Shown: positions 7,309 to 7,499 of the stretch, one piece after another
Numbering within the stretch: the stretch's first letter is position 1
Layout: each line of letters starts with the position of its first letter
NCBI GenBank assembly: GCA_001804045.1
Contig: MHFD01000078.1
Span: 44,494-51,992 of the forward strand
Direction: 5' to 3'
DNA: 7,499 nt
Source: Omnitrophica bacterium RBG_13_46_9
GTDB taxonomy: Bacteria > Omnitrophota > Gorgyraeia > JABMRN01 > RBG-13-46-9
Position numbers and translations under genes: made by a program
The notes under the pieces: model-generated
What the model saw: only the letters and a program-made list of their open reading frames with translations
Database searches by the model: none
What the model was told of the DNA's origin: nothing

Positions 7309-7413
7309 CTATTGAAACAACCAAGACAGAAAAACTATACCTCCTAAACTCTTCCACCAGAGGGTGGATCCGACATCTGGGGGAAGTGTTTCGGGTTTAG
7401 GGTTTCGATTCAT
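7309..7413 (-). CDS. Possible small hydrophobic protein, 34 residues
   Basis: An ATG at 7413 (minus strand) opens a 34-codon frame ending in TAG. AAAGGA (7427-7422) lies 8 bases upstream, a well-placed ribosome site and the main reason to consider the ORF real. The N-terminal half is proline-rich and polar (MNRNPKPETLPPDVGS, 1-16); the second half is aromatic and hydrophobic (TLWWKSLGGIVFLSWLFQ, 17-34), too short for a full membrane span. I do not recognise the protein. The next frame continues with a hydrophobic stretch, so this may be the front of a frameshifted gene. A competing plus-strand frame (7290-7400, 36 codons) covers the same bases but has no ribosome site. Confidence 0.3.
   Translation of the reverse strand: MNRNPKPETLPPDVGSTLWWKSLGGIVFLSWLFQ
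7353..7368. repeat. 6-bp inverted repeat with 4-base loop
   Basis: TCCACC (7353-7358) and GGTGGA (7363-7368) flank AGAG. No T-run follows on either strand at terminator distance, so it is not a standard intrinsic terminator. It lies inside the possible small ORF. Function unknown. Confidence 0.3.
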
Positions 7414-7460
7414 TTGGGTATTCCTTTATATTGTTAATATACTGCTATATGCGTAAGTAG

Positions 7461-7489
7461 TTGACAGATATACATTCTTGAACTACAAT
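7461..7489 (+). promoter_or_regulatory. Near-consensus sigma-70 promoter directed out of the window
   Basis: TTGACA (7461-7466) is a perfect -35 box. A 17-base spacer leads to TACAAT (7484-7489), which matches the -10 consensus at five of six positions. Transcription should start at about 7496, so the gene or RNA it serves lies to the right of this window, divergent from the minus-strand synthase gene. The match and spacing are the best in the window and suggest strong, largely unregulated expression, although activity is not proven. Confidence 0.65.
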
Positions 7490-7499
7490 TAAATTCAGC

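Larger units (their letters stand above)
7224..7413 (-). pseudogene. Possible frameshifted small membrane protein gene
   Basis: The 34-codon frame starting at 7413 stops at 7309, but the frame shifted by one base is open from 7334 to a TAA at 7224-7226 and reads NSILFLNHQAQYLIDNTELD and then FYAYNIKLE at its end. Joining the two near 7310-7330 would give one protein of about 62-65 residues with a continuous hydrophobic run (GGIVFLSWLF followed by NSILFL) long enough to span a membrane. The case rests only on this continuity; open stretches of 36 codons are common by chance. A sequencing error, a decayed gene, or no gene at all are all possible. Confidence 0.2.
7123..7499. other. 377-base region without a long gene
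   Basis: This stretch separates the minus-strand polyprenyl-phosphate sugar synthase from whatever lies to the right. It is more AT-rich by eye than the genes. Nearest the gene it holds two short hairpins and a 10-bp palindrome; further right there is a weak minus-strand promoter candidate, a short minus-strand ORF with a good ribosome site, a 6-bp hairpin at 7353-7368, a G/T-rich repeated patch at 7388-7407 and a strong plus-strand promoter. I see no tRNA, rRNA, transposase or CRISPR repeats here. Confidence 0.7.

Noticed and set aside
7290..7400. Plus-strand frame of 36 codons starting ATG at 7290
   Set aside because: It has no Shine-Dalgarno sequence and no recognised similarity, and it is antisense to the slightly better supported minus-strand ORF.
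7388..7407. GGTTT-type repeats resembling telomere repeats (TTTAGGG)
   Set aside because: There are only about three imperfect copies in 20 bases with no further extension; no reason to think of a telomere or a functional array.
7401..7411. GGTTTCGATTC resembling a tRNA T-loop
   Set aside because: No matching T-stem, acceptor stem or anticodon arm could be found around it on either strand.

Overview
The window is bacterial DNA of moderate GC content with densely packed genes, Shine-Dalgarno sites, ATGA-type start/stop overlaps and heavy use of ATA, AGA and AGG codons. It looks like a chromosomal cell-surface glycan locus. The codon habits and gene content would fit an uncultivated Gram-negative lineage such as Omnitrophota, but that placement is only a guess from style. 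No marker gene is present to fix it.

Layout. Positions 1-527 hold the 3' two-thirds of a SAM hydrolase/halogenase-fold (DUF62) gene that begins outside the window. After a 101-base gap comes a run of five plus-strand genes at 629-6197, spaced by a 4-base overlap and gaps of 4, 39 and 46 bases. They encode a family 2 glycosyltransferase with a membrane tail, a family 4 (GT-B) glycosyltransferase, a multi-span GT-C (GT39/ArnT-like) transferase, a second family 2 enzyme without obvious membrane spans, and a third family 2 enzyme that resembles the first. A minus-strand gene (6187-7122) encodes a polyprenyl-phosphate sugar synthase of the DPM1/GtrB/ArnC type and overlaps the last plus-strand gene tail to tail by 11 bases. 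The remaining 377 bases (7123-7499) lack a long gene. They hold hairpins upstream of the minus-strand gene, a possible 34-residue ORF (perhaps part of a frameshifted gene), and a near-consensus sigma-70 promoter firing rightward out of the window.

How the genes may work together. The three family 2 enzymes and the GT4 enzyme would build or extend a glycan at the cytoplasmic face from nucleotide sugars. The DPM1/GtrB-like enzyme would load a sugar onto polyprenyl phosphate. The GT-C enzyme would use that lipid-linked sugar on the outer face of the inner membrane. Known family behaviour supports each role separately; the combined pathway is inference. No flippase, polymerase, ligase or export gene is visible, so the locus probably continues elsewhere or depends on unlinked genes. 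Nothing resembling a CRISPR array, transposase, phage gene, rRNA or tRNA was found.
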